Positions 8,547-16,335 of a stretch of 64,000 bases of DNA are shown in pieces. Location of the stretch: NCBI GenBank assembly GCA_040219515.1, contig JAVJSI010000005.1, positions 81,243 to 145,242 of the forward strand. Reading direction: 5' to 3'. The notes beneath the pieces were generated by a model. It worked only from the letters and a program-made list of their open reading frames with translations, had not been told where the DNA came from and searched no databases. Position 1 is the first letter of the stretch; each line of letters opens with the position of its first letter. A program made the translations under genes and the position numbers. Source of the DNA: Acidimicrobiales bacterium. GTDB taxonomy: Bacteria > Actinomycetota > Acidimicrobiia > Acidimicrobiales > Aldehydirespiratoraceae.

Positions 8547-9107
8547 ATGGACGACGACGACTTCACGATCGAATCCGCACGAGAGGCTGCTGCCCGCGAC
8601 GAGCTCGAACAGTGGGTGACCGCGTTCCTGCGCAGCCCCGGCAGTGACAACGCCGAGTTGGCTGACATCCTCTCGGGGGAGATGCAGTGCTGGACAGGGC
8701 CGGTGGAACTGCCGTTCGACGACCTCAATCGGCTCGCCGGGCCACCCGACCAACCGACGCTGGGGCGCCTCGACGAGGACGGCGTCGAGAAGGCCGAAGG
8801 GATGCAGGACAGCATCGAGGACGGCTGGTCGCCGGCGCCGTTGGTGGTGTCGATACGCGACGGACAGATGGTCGTCGAGGACGGAAACCACCGGATCGAG
8901 GGTCTGCGCCGGGCCGGCAACACGGCGTACTGGGCCGTGGTCGGGTTCGCCGACTCCGACGAGCGTGACCGTTTCGCCGCTCGATCAGAGGAGCGAACAA
9001 TGTCCGAGAACACTCCCGACACGAAGGGTCCGGACGGTACCGAGTACGACGAGAAGGCAACGGAGGATGCCCACCGACGAATGACCGGCGGGTCGCAGGA
9101 CACCTGA
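8547..9107 (+). CDS. ParB/sulfiredoxin-like domain protein
   Basis: 186 aa from ATG 8547; an in-frame ATG at 8511 would add 12 residues, and the choice is uncertain. The middle shows SPAPLVVSIRDGQMVVEDG followed by NHRIEGLRRAG, the ParB-type fold with its G-N-H-R nucleotide-binding motif, as in stand-alone ParB-like proteins. The C-terminal 35 residues are acidic and hydrophilic (MSENTPDTKGPDGTEYDEK), and they begin at an internal ATG (9001) with AGAGGAG about 6 nt upstream, so a short separate product is possible. No partner genes indicate chromosome partitioning; the role is unknown. Confidence 0.6.
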   Translation: MDDDDFTIESAREAAARDELEQWVTAFLRSPGSDNAELADILSGEMQCWTGPVELPFDDLNRLAGPPDQPTLGRLDEDGVEKAEGMQDSIEDGWSPAPLVVSIRDGQMVVEDGNHRIEGLRRAGNTAYWAVVGFADSDERDRFAARSEERTMSENTPDTKGPDGTEYDEKATEDAHRRMTGGSQDT

Positions 9108-9126
9108 CCGGATTCGCACCGGGGAG

Positions 9127-9132
9127 TATCGT
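9127..9132 (+). promoter_or_regulatory. -10-like TATCGT close to start (leaderless candidate)
   Basis: TATCGT ends 7 nt before the ATG at 9140, with no purine-rich ribosome binding site between. Confidence 0.4.
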
Positions 9133-9139
9133 TCCCCCG

Positions 9140-9949
9140 ATGTCCGTCGTCACCAACAACGTGCAGTGCCTCGGCCCAGCCGACGCGATGCCGGTCCTCT
9201 TCGCACACGGATTCGGCTGCGGCCAGGAGATGTGGCGCGACGTCGTTCCGACGTTCGTCGACGACCATCGAGTGGTGCTCTTCGACCATGTCGGCTGTGG
9301 TGGCAGCGACCCGGGGGCGTTCGATCCTCAACGGCACCGATCGCTCGACGGTTATGCGGCCGATGTGGTCGACATCATCGACGAGTTGGCGTTGACCGGA
9401 CTCGTCTTCGTGGGCCACTCCGTGAGCGGAATGATCGGTGTCCTCGCTGCGGCCCGACGGCCGGAGGAATTTGCCGCGCTGGTGCTGGTGAGTCCATCGC
9501 CGCGCTACATCGACGACGGCGACTACCGCGGCGGGTTCAGCGAATCCGACATCGAGGAGCTCCTCCAGTCACTCGACAACAACTATCTGGGCTGGGCACG
9601 GTCGATGGCCCCGACGATCATGGCCAACCCCGAGCGCCCCGAACTCGGCGAGGAGCTCGCTGACAGCTTCTGTCGCGTCGACCCCGGTATCGCCAAGGCG
9701 TTCGCACATGCGACATTTCGCGGCGACAATCGAGATGATCTCGCTGGTGTCCACGTGCCCACCCTGATCCTGCAATCCGCCCGGGACGCGATCGCTGCAC
9801 CACATGTCGGCGAGTACGTCCACCAGCGCATCCCCGACAGCGAACTCGTCGTTCTCGACGTCAGCGGTCACTGTCCCAACCTGTCCGCTCCGCAGGTGAC
9901 CTCGGCCGCAATCCGACGGTTCGTCGACGACCTCTCCGTACGCGCTTGA
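9140..9949 (+). CDS. RsbQ-like alpha/beta hydrolase
   Basis: 269 aa, the length of Bacillus RsbQ. Strong recall match along the whole chain: HGFGCGQEMW, VVLFDHVGCGGSD, the nucleophile serine in FVGHSVSGMIG, LVSPSPRYIDD, NNYLGWARSMAPTIMANPER and the histidine in SGHCPNLS. RsbQ is required for the energy-stress phosphatase RsbP in Bacillus, presumably by making or delivering a small hydrophobic molecule to its PAS domain. Here the next gene, overlapping by 4 nt, is a PAS-containing PP2C phosphatase, which fits an RsbQ-RsbP pair. Confidence 0.88.
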   Translation: MSVVTNNVQCLGPADAMPVLFAHGFGCGQEMWRDVVPTFVDDHRVVLFDHVGCGGSDPGAFDPQRHRSLDGYAADVVDIIDELALTGLVFVGHSVSGMIGVLAAARRPEEFAALVLVSPSPRYIDDGDYRGGFSESDIEELLQSLDNNYLGWARSMAPTIMANPERPELGEELADSFCRVDPGIAKAFAHATFRGDNRDDLAGVHVPTLILQSARDAIAAPHVGEYVHQRIPDSELVVLDVSGHCPNLSAPQVTSAAIRRFVDDLSVRA

Positions 9950-12549
9950 CCGAGTCGTCCGACCGCATGGTCGCAGGTTCGCTCGGTTATCTCACCGCCG
10001 GGGTCGATGATCTGATCGACGATGTCAACACGACCTGCCTCGATTGGCTCGGCCTGTCGAGAGTCGAGGTCGTCGGACGGCGATCGATCCAGGATCTCCT
10101 GGCCCCGGGCGACCGGATCTACTACGACACCCACATCCGCCCGCTGCTGGAGATCACAGGTGAGGTGAAGGAGATCGCCGTCGAGCTGGTGGACGCCGAT
10201 GGTGGCCGTCGTCCGGTGTTGATCAACGTCGCAGTACACGCCGATGCGACGGGAGGGCGGACTCGCACCGTCGTGGTGCTGATCGAGGCGACCGAGCGAC
10301 GCCGCTATGAGCAGGAGCTCCTCCGCCAGCGCCAGGTGGCCGAGCGCGCTGCTGTCCGGGTCGGCGCGCTCTACGAAGTGGCATCCGGTCTCGCCGGCAT
10401 CCTCACCGAGGCCGATGTGGCGCGGGTGGTGTCGGAACGCAGCGCCGCGAGTTTCGACGGGGCCGAGTGTTCGGTCTGGCTCTTCGATTCCGACCTGGGG
10501 GCGGTCACCCGTGCGGGCTCGGATGAAACGGCGACCACGGTCGAAATCGCCGATGTCGTTGAACGCGCGCCGGCGCTCGCGCAGCTCGCCAACGGCGAGG
10601 TGTTGGTGGTGGAGGACAGCCACGCGTCGATCGGCGAGTACCCGCTGATCGAACAGTGGATGCGCTCGGCCGGGCGCCGGTCCTTGGCGATCGCGCCGCT
10701 GCACGCCGACGGCCGTCTGATCGGCCTCCTCGGCTACGGGTTCGACGTGGTGCACGAGTTCGACGAACAGGATCGACAGGTCGCGCTCACCCTGGCGACC
10801 CAGACGAACCACGCCCTCGAACGGGCGCGGGGGTTCGGGGCCGAGGTGCAGAGCCGTGAGCGTCTCGAAGGTCTCCTGCGGTTCTCCACCCGCCTCTCCG
10901 GAGCGATGTCGGTCGACGAGGTACTCGACACGATCGACGAAGAGGGAGGCCGGCTCCTGCGAACGCGCCGGATCCGGGTCGTGCTACTCGACGAGGAACA
11001 CCGCACGGTCCGGTACTTCGGTGGGGGACAACCGAGCCAGGACGTCGCGCTGGCGACGCAGTCGGTTGGCTGCGAGGTCGTGCGGACCGGCGAGGTCGTC
11101 TTCTGCACGAACGGAAGAGAGTTGCGGCGCCGCTTCCCCGAGAGTCCGCTACTCGCCGAAGGTCACGCTGGACGGGTCATCGGCGTTCCGCTGGCCCGCG
11201 ATGGCGAGGTTTCTGGCGCGGTGGTGGTCGCGTTCTCGTCGCCGGGCGCCATCATCGACGCCGACCGGACGCTGGTTCGAGTATTCGCCGAGCAGGCTGA
11301 TCAGGCCGTTCGGCGCGCCGTGCTCCACGACAACGAGGTGTCGGCTCGTCGCCGGGCCGATCAACTGCTCGCCCTGTCGTCGGCGGTGAACGCAGCGGTC
11401 ACGACACGCGAGGTCGCCGGCGCCATCACCAGCCGCGGGATGCGAGCATTCGATGCCGCGTGGCTCGCGGTCTATGTCGCCGAAGGCGATGACAACGAAC
11501 GCGACCGTTTCGAGCTGTTCGCCCACGGCGACGCAGGGGACGCGACGCCGGACTTTCCGGTGGAGATCTCCGCACACGAGGGGGTCGTGGCCGATCTCGC
11601 CGGCCGGCGCACCCCTCGCTACGCCTACGGCCGGCCGACCCCCGACCTCGATTGCGGTGCATTTCTGGAACTCCCCTGGAGTGCGCTTGGGTTCCTCCCG
11701 CTGACGATGTCGGACCGACTGGTCGGGTTGGTCGCCATCGGGTTCGAGGACACCACCGACCTGACCCCGGCCGCGCAGGTGGCGCTCGCCGGTCTGACCG
11801 CGGAGGCGAGCGCCGCGCTGGGCCGCGCGCGACGCTACGAGCTGCAACACGAGGTCGCCGTGACCCTCCAGGCCAGTCTCCTGGCGGGTGAGCTGCCGAC
11901 GACACCGGGCTGGAGGATCTCGGTCGTTTATCGTCCCGGCAGCGAACACCTCATGGTGGGTGGCGACCTCTTCGACGTGACGGTCGCGGGTGACGGACGC
12001 ACCGTGGTGATCGTTGGCGACGTCGTCGGTCACGGTCTCGATGCCGCCGCATCCATGGGTCAGCTCCGGAGCGCGGCTCGCGCGCTGGCGCTGGTGAGCG
12101 ATGGCCCGCTCGAGGTTCTGCAGGGTCTCGACAAGTTCGCTCGGATCACGCCGGGCGTTCGCTGCTCGTCGCTCGTGTGTCTGTCGCTCACCCCCGACGG
12201 CGCAGGCACCCACGCCTCGGCCGGCCACCCCTACCCCGTGCTCTGCCACCCCGATGGTCGGAGTGAACTGCTGCTCGGGGGTCGTTCGGCGCTGCTGGGT
12301 GTGGGCCGCAACCCGGATTCCGAGGCAACATTCGAGGTTGAGCCCGGCGGACGTGTCGTCGTCTACACCGACGGTCTCGTCGAGCGGCCCGGTGAGCATC
12401 CCGACGACGGCTTCGCGCGGCTCCGTGGCCACTTGGAAGCGGAGTTCGGGCCGGGACAGAGCTGCGATGCGAGCGCCATCGCCCGGACGGTACTTGGCCG
12501 CACTCAACCGCGCGACGATGCCGTGGTGGTCTGCGTCGCCCGAATCTGA
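9946..12549 (+). CDS. RsbP-like phosphatase: PAS - GAF repeats - SpoIIE/PP2C
   Basis: 867 aa. It begins at TTG 9946 inside the stop region of the RsbQ-like gene (TTGA overlap). Residues about 10-120 are PAS-like (DDVNTTCLDWLGLSRVEVVG). Residues about 130-640 hold what look like three GAF-type modules with linking helices. Residues about 660-867 are a SpoIIE-type phosphatase with the acidic metal ligands in GGDLFDV and GDVVGHGLDAA, then ASAGHPYPVL and VVYTDGLVE. It probably dephosphorylates an anti-sigma-factor antagonist in a partner-switching pathway in response to a ligand from the RsbQ-like protein. The anti-sigma factor and antagonist are not nearby. Bacillus RsbP has PAS and PP2C only, so the GAF modules are extra inputs. 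Confidence 0.85.
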   Translation: MTESSDRMVAGSLGYLTAGVDDLIDDVNTTCLDWLGLSRVEVVGRRSIQDLLAPGDRIYYDTHIRPLLEITGEVKEIAVELVDADGGRRPVLINVAVHADATGGRTRTVVVLIEATERRRYEQELLRQRQVAERAAVRVGALYEVASGLAGILTEADVARVVSERSAASFDGAECSVWLFDSDLGAVTRAGSDETATTVEIADVVERAPALAQLANGEVLVVEDSHASIGEYPLIEQWMRSAGRRSLAIAPLHADGRLIGLLGYGFDVVHEFDEQDRQVALTLATQTNHALERARGFGAEVQSRERLEGLLRFSTRLSGAMSVDEVLDTIDEEGGRLLRTRRIRVVLLDEEHRTVRYFGGGQPSQDVALATQSVGCEVVRTGEVVFCTNGRELRRRFPESPLLAEGHAGRVIGVPLARDGEVSGAVVVAFSSPGAIIDADRTLVRVFAEQADQAVRRAVLHDNEVSARRRADQLLALSSAVNAAVTTREVAGAITSRGMRAFDAAWLAVYVAEGDDNERDRFELFAHGDAGDATPDFPVEISAHEGVVADLAGRRTPRYAYGRPTPDLDCGAFLELPWSALGFLPLTMSDRLVGLVAIGFEDTTDLTPAAQVALAGLTAEASAALGRARRYELQHEVAVTLQASLLAGELPTTPGWRISVVYRPGSEHLMVGGDLFDVTVAGDGRTVVIVGDVVGHGLDAAASMGQLRSAARALALVSDGPLEVLQGLDKFARITPGVRCSSLVCLSLTPDGAGTHASAGHPYPVLCHPDGRSELLLGGRSALLGVGRNPDSEATFEVEPGGRVVVYTDGLVERPGEHPDDGFARLRGHLEAEFGPGQSCDASAIARTVLGRTQPRDDAVVVCVARI

Positions 12550-12570
12550 CCGGGGGCCGAGCATCGCCTC

Positions 12571-12576
12571 TACGCT
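12571..12576 (+). promoter_or_regulatory. -10-like TACGCT close to start (leaderless candidate)
   Basis: TACGCT ends 7 nt before the ATG at 12584. Confidence 0.4.
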
Positions 12577-12583
12577 GCCGGCG

Positions 12584-13261
12584 ATGCCATGGATCGAGGT
12601 CGATGAACCGTATGCCGAGCCGCCGCGCGCGGTCGGTCCACTGAGCGAACCCGGCGACGACGGCACGGTCGATCTGGACGAGCGTTGGGGCTCGATCCTC
12701 TCCGCCGAGTTGCGCGGCGGCATCGACATCAGCACGTGCGAGCAACTCGAGGTCCGCGGCTCGGTCTTCCGCGGCGTGAGCTTTCGGGCGCAGCCAGGAG
12801 TCGAACTCGATGTGACGGCGTCGCGTTTCGTCGAATGCGACCTCACCGCCCTGCGCTTCGCGAAGCTGACCAACACCGTGTTCGAGGGCTGCAAGCTCTC
12901 GGGCATCGATGTCAGCGGCGGACTCGCGCGTGACGTGGTGTTCGACCGTTCGCTGATGCAACTGAGCGTGCTTCGCATGGCCGAGCTCGAGCGCGTCGAG
13001 TTCCGCGACACCACGCTCGACGATGTCGATTGCTACGAGGCCGATCTTGCCCATGTCGCGGTGCCCGGTTCCGCGCTGCGCAGCGTCGAGCTCGACAAGG
13101 CACGGTTCCGTGCCGTCGATCTGCGAGGGGCGACCGAGCTCGACATCCGGTCGTGCCGCCACCTCGAGGGCTGCCTGCTGTCGCCGCCGCAGCTGGTGCC
13201 ACTGGTGCATCTCTTCGCCGAGGCCGCCGGTGTCTCTGTGGCGAAGGAGCCCGAGCAATAG
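12584..13261 (+). CDS. Pentapeptide-repeat protein
   Basis: 225 aa from ATG 12584, chosen by the adjacent -10-like box; the open frame extends much further upstream but overlaps the phosphatase gene. From about residue 45 to 185 there are irregular A(D/N)LXX-type repeats, with central Phe/Leu and following small residues (SVFRGVSF, SRFVECDL, TVFEGCKLSGIDV, ARFRAVDLRGA), which predict a right-handed quadrilateral beta-helix. The family includes DNA-gyrase-protecting proteins, but nothing here shows that role. It ends 9 nt before the VOC gene. Confidence 0.75.
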   Translation: MPWIEVDEPYAEPPRAVGPLSEPGDDGTVDLDERWGSILSAELRGGIDISTCEQLEVRGSVFRGVSFRAQPGVELDVTASRFVECDLTALRFAKLTNTVFEGCKLSGIDVSGGLARDVVFDRSLMQLSVLRMAELERVEFRDTTLDDVDCYEADLAHVAVPGSALRSVELDKARFRAVDLRGATELDIRSCRHLEGCLLSPPQLVPLVHLFAEAAGVSVAKEPEQ

Positions 13262-13270
13262 CCTGAGCGC

Positions 13271-13762
13271 ATGAGCGACACCACGGCCGACCGCACCGAC
13301 GAGTGGGCAAGGCTTCGCGCCGAACACCTCCGGGCGAAATCCGAGCGACCACCGTCGACCGCCCGGGGTGTGCACCACGTCGCCCTTCTCTGCACAGACG
13401 TCGAGCGGACGATCGCGTTCTACCAGGACATCCTCGGCTTCCCGCTGACCGAGCTGTTCGAGAACCGTGACTACGAGGGCTCGACCCACTTCTTCTTCGA
13501 CATCGGCAACGGCAACGCGCTGGCGTTCTTCGACTTCCCGAAGCTGGGGCTCGTCGACTACGCCGAGGTGCTCGGCGGGCTGCACCATCTGGCGATCTCG
13601 GTGGCCCCGGACAACTGGGTCGAACAGAAGGCCGCGCTCGAGGCTGCCGGCGTCGAGATCCACATCGTGGAGTCGTCGATGTACTTCCGCGACCCCGACG
13701 GGGCGAGGATCGAGCTGATCAACGATCCGCTCGGGGAGATGTACGGCGATCCCGTGATGTAG
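13271..13762 (+). CDS. VOC family (glyoxalase/dioxygenase fold) protein
   Basis: 163 aa. It has two half-barrel modules: GVHHVALLCTDVERTIAFYQ (first metal histidine) and LHHLAISV (second), ending in YFRDPDGARIELIN with the usual metal-ligand glutamate. Likely a metal-dependent lyase, isomerase or dioxygenase of unknown substrate. The first 30 residues are charged and lie outside the fold. Around its stop the sequence TGATGTAGC occurs twice within 24 bp (13756-13779). Confidence 0.8.
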   Translation: MSDTTADRTDEWARLRAEHLRAKSERPPSTARGVHHVALLCTDVERTIAFYQDILGFPLTELFENRDYEGSTHFFFDIGNGNALAFFDFPKLGLVDYAEVLGGLHHLAISVAPDNWVEQKAALEAAGVEIHIVESSMYFRDPDGARIELINDPLGEMYGDPVM

Positions 13763-13792
13763 CCGATCCCCTGATGTAGCTGACCCTCCTTC

Positions 13793-13798
13793 TACCCT
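13793..13798 (+). promoter_or_regulatory. -10-like TACCCT close to start (leaderless candidate)
   Basis: TACCCT ends 7 nt before the GTG at 13806. Confidence 0.4.
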
Positions 13799-13805
13799 TG
13801 GCGCC

Positions 13806-14651
13806 GTGTCTGATTCCGCTCCTCTCTCGTTGGTCGTGATGGCGGCCGGCCTCGGCTCGAGGTTCGGGGGCACCAAGCAGCTCGCCGAAGTCGGCCCCGA
13901 CGGCGAAGCGTTCCTCGACTTCTCCATCATCGATGCCGTCGCGGCCGGCGTCACCAAGATCGTGTTGATCGTGCGCTCCGACATCGAGGACGACGTCCGC
14001 CGCCACGTCGCCCGACGCCACGGCCATCTCGACGTCGCCTTCGTCCGCCAGGACGAGCACGGTCCCGCTCGGGCCAAGCCGTGGGGGACCGGCCATGCGG
14101 TACTCACCGCCGCCCCCGAGGTGCCGGGGCCGTTCATCGTGTGCAACGCCGACGACTACTACGGCCGGTCCACCTATGGGGCCGTCGCGCCGTTGGCTGC
14201 CGCGCTGCCCGACGACCGGGCGCTGCTGGCCGGGTTCAGGATGGCCCACACGCTGCCGGCTCGCGGCGAGGTCAGCCGGGGAGTGTGCGAGGTCGACGAC
14301 GATCGGTTGACGTCGTTGGTCGAGACCCACGGCATCGGACGGCGCTCCGACGGTTCGATCACCGCCACCGACCCGGCGGGTGTGCTGGCTGAGGACACCG
14401 TCTCGTCGATGAACTTCTGGGGGTTTCCGCCGCGGCTCTTCGCCGACCTCGAGCGGGGATTCGATGCGTTCCTCGCCGCGCACGGTCACGAGGAGAAAGC
14501 CGAGTTCCTGCTCCCGACCGTGGTCCACGACCTCATGGCCGCGGGGGAGCTGACCGTGGGCGTCGTGCCCACCGCCGAGTCCTGGGTGGGCGTCACCAAT
14601 CCCGACGATCTGGCCATCGCCCGGGCCCGGATCGCCGAGCTTCGGGCATGA
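13806..14651 (+). CDS. Sugar-nucleotide-type nucleotidyltransferase (NTP transferase domain)
   Basis: 281 aa, GTG start. The GT-A-like signature AAGLGSRFGGTKQLAEVG at the N-terminus binds the nucleoside triphosphate; CNADDYYG is the metal-binding acidic region. Members make NDP-sugars from NTP and sugar-1-phosphate, but the sugar is not predictable here and the protein differs from standard RfbA, GalU and GlmU. There are no adjacent sugar-pathway genes. Its stop overlaps an alternative ATG (14648) of the next gene. Confidence 0.8.
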   Translation: MSDSAPLSLVVMAAGLGSRFGGTKQLAEVGPDGEAFLDFSIIDAVAAGVTKIVLIVRSDIEDDVRRHVARRHGHLDVAFVRQDEHGPARAKPWGTGHAVLTAAPEVPGPFIVCNADDYYGRSTYGAVAPLAAALPDDRALLAGFRMAHTLPARGEVSRGVCEVDDDRLTSLVETHGIGRRSDGSITATDPAGVLAEDTVSSMNFWGFPPRLFADLERGFDAFLAAHGHEEKAEFLLPTVVHDLMAAGELTVGVVPTAESWVGVTNPDDLAIARARIAELRA

Positions 14652-14701
14652 CTCGCCCCGAAGTCGGGAACCAGGCGGGCCCGAGGATCGTCGGAAGAAG
14701 C

Positions 14702-16120
14702 ATGTCCCCTTCACGTTCCCTTCGGATCTGCTCATTGGTCCTCACCGCAGTGCTGCTCGCCACTGCCTGCGGCGAGGCGGGCGACACCGACACCGCATCG
14801 AGTGACCCGACCGTCGCCACCTCAGTGGTGCCGAGTGGCGATCGTGGTTGGCTCGAGGGCGACGACCTCGAATGGTTCGACTCCTCCGGTGGCCTGGATG
14901 AGAGCGGCGACGACATGGCGATGGACATGGACATGGCCACCGAGGCATCCGACGGCGACAGCGAGTTCCGCGAGATCGGGCCGATCGATCCTCGGCCCGA
15001 CGACTCGCCGCTACAGGCCGGTTCGATCGACGATGGCGATGACGTGGCCGCCTACCTCGAGTACCGGGCCGGCGTGCTCGACTCGGGTCTCCGCGTGCGG
15101 CCCCTCGACGTGACCGACTCGACGGTCTTCACGGTGACGGGCAGCAACGGCCTGCCCGTGCTCGACGCGGCCGTCGAGTTCTGGGACCCGGCGGCCGACC
15201 GGGCGACCGGTACCCCCTTGGTCACGCTGCGCACCACCGCCGACGGCTCGGTGCGCTTCGCCCCTGCCGCGATGGCGGCCGACGCCGCCGAACTCGCCGT
15301 CGTCGTCCGAGTCGGCGATGTCGCCACGGATGTCGCCTACGAGCGGGGAGTGACCTCGGTCGATGTCTCGGTCGAGGCGCCCGGCGGTGTCGACGGTTCG
15401 GTCCCGCTCGACGTGCACTTCGTGATCGACGCCACCGGCTCGATGGGCGACGAGATCTCCCGGCTGCGCGACAACATGACGTCGATCGCCAACCAGATCG
15501 CCGCACTGCCGAGTGCGCCCGACGTGCGTTTCGGCATGACCGTCTATCGCGATGTCGGCGATCTGTTCGTCACCCGCACGTTCGACCTCACCGACGATCT
15601 CTCCTCGTTCCTCGATGCGCTGGCCGATGTCCAGGCCGAGGGCGGCGGCGACTATCCCGAAGCGCTCGACGAGGCCCTCGCCGACGCCCTCGAGAAGCCC
15701 GAGTGGCGTCGGGACGGTGCCGTCGAGCTGATGTTCGTCATCGCCGATGCGCCGAACCAGGTCGAGCGCGACGTGCAGACGCCCGCCACCGCCACGGCCG
15801 TCGCGGCTGCCGAAGCGGGCGTCAAGATCTTCCCGGTGGCCGCCAGTGGCACCGACGACCAGGCCGAGTACGTGATGCGAGAGCTGGCCTTCGTGACCGG
15901 TGGGCGCTTCGTCTTCCTGTCCTACGGCGTGGCCGGCGCCGGCACCGCTACGGGGCCCAGCTCCGACATCAGCGCCGACGACTACGACGAACTGCCGCTC
16001 GATGCGCTGGTCGTCCGGCTGGTCCAGGACGAGCTCGAGGCCCTCACCGGCGACGAGCAGCTCCCGCCGGAGACCACGACCACGAGCCTGCCGGTCACCA
16101 CGACGACCTTCGAGCAGTAG
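14702..16120 (+). CDS. von Willebrand factor A domain lipoprotein
   Basis: 472 aa from ATG 14702, chosen because it directly starts a lipoprotein signal (RSLRICSLVLTAVLLATAC); an in-frame ATG at 14648 would put 18 residues before the signal. After the lipidated cysteine comes an acidic, Met/Asp-rich linker (DDMAMDMDMA), then an Ig-like stretch, and a vWA domain from about residue 235 with a MIDAS variant (IDATGSMGDE) and IADAPNQVE. The C-terminus is Thr-rich (TTTTSLPVTTTTFEQ). Likely surface-anchored and adhesion-like; partner unknown. Confidence 0.8.
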   Translation: MSPSRSLRICSLVLTAVLLATACGEAGDTDTASSDPTVATSVVPSGDRGWLEGDDLEWFDSSGGLDESGDDMAMDMDMATEASDGDSEFREIGPIDPRPDDSPLQAGSIDDGDDVAAYLEYRAGVLDSGLRVRPLDVTDSTVFTVTGSNGLPVLDAAVEFWDPAADRATGTPLVTLRTTADGSVRFAPAAMAADAAELAVVVRVGDVATDVAYERGVTSVDVSVEAPGGVDGSVPLDVHFVIDATGSMGDEISRLRDNMTSIANQIAALPSAPDVRFGMTVYRDVGDLFVTRTFDLTDDLSSFLDALADVQAEGGGDYPEALDEALADALEKPEWRRDGAVELMFVIADAPNQVERDVQTPATATAVAAAEAGVKIFPVAASGTDDQAEYVMRELAFVTGGRFVFLSYGVAGAGTATGPSSDISADDYDELPLDALVVRLVQDELEALTGDEQLPPETTTTSLPVTTTTFEQ

Positions 16121-16121
16121 G

Positions 16122-16145
16122 GACAGAACGGTTTCGCCGTCTGTC
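16122..16145 (+). terminator. Hairpin after the vWA gene, terminator-like without U-tract
   Basis: Arms GACAG..ACGG and CCGT..CTGTC, with one bulged A and a TTTCG loop, start 2 nt after the stop codon. No run of T follows, so termination is uncertain. Confidence 0.35.
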
Positions 16146-16299
16146 TCCAGATCGACCGGCTCTTTCGCTGACAACGAATGGTGACAACTGTCCCAGGATT
16201 GCGCTTCCGCCGCGTGGTCGGTTTCCTCGCCGACGCGCAGGACCTCCCGACGATCCTCGGCGATACCGGGCGGCCTTCGGCGCGAACGAGCCCAGCCGA

Positions 16300-16321
16300 T
16301 AACGTCTGACGGTCCGTCAGA
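16300..16321 (+). promoter_or_regulatory. -10 TAACGT overlapping a 17-bp TetR-type operator
   Basis: TCTGACGGTCCGTCAGA at 16305-16321 has perfect 7-bp arms around a 3-bp centre and begins at the last base of a TAACGT -10-like box (16300-16305). Repressor binding here would block initiation of the thiolase pair downstream. Its core is nearly identical to the site at 54071-54087. The rest of the intergenic stretch 16146-16299 shows nothing I can name. Confidence 0.6.
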
Positions 16322-16335
16322 TTTTCAGGAGATTC

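Noticed and set aside
13756..13779. Duplicated TGATGTAGC around the VOC stop codon as an attachment site
   Set aside because: Only 9 bp, adjacent copies, no integrase or tRNA nearby; probably a local slippage duplication.
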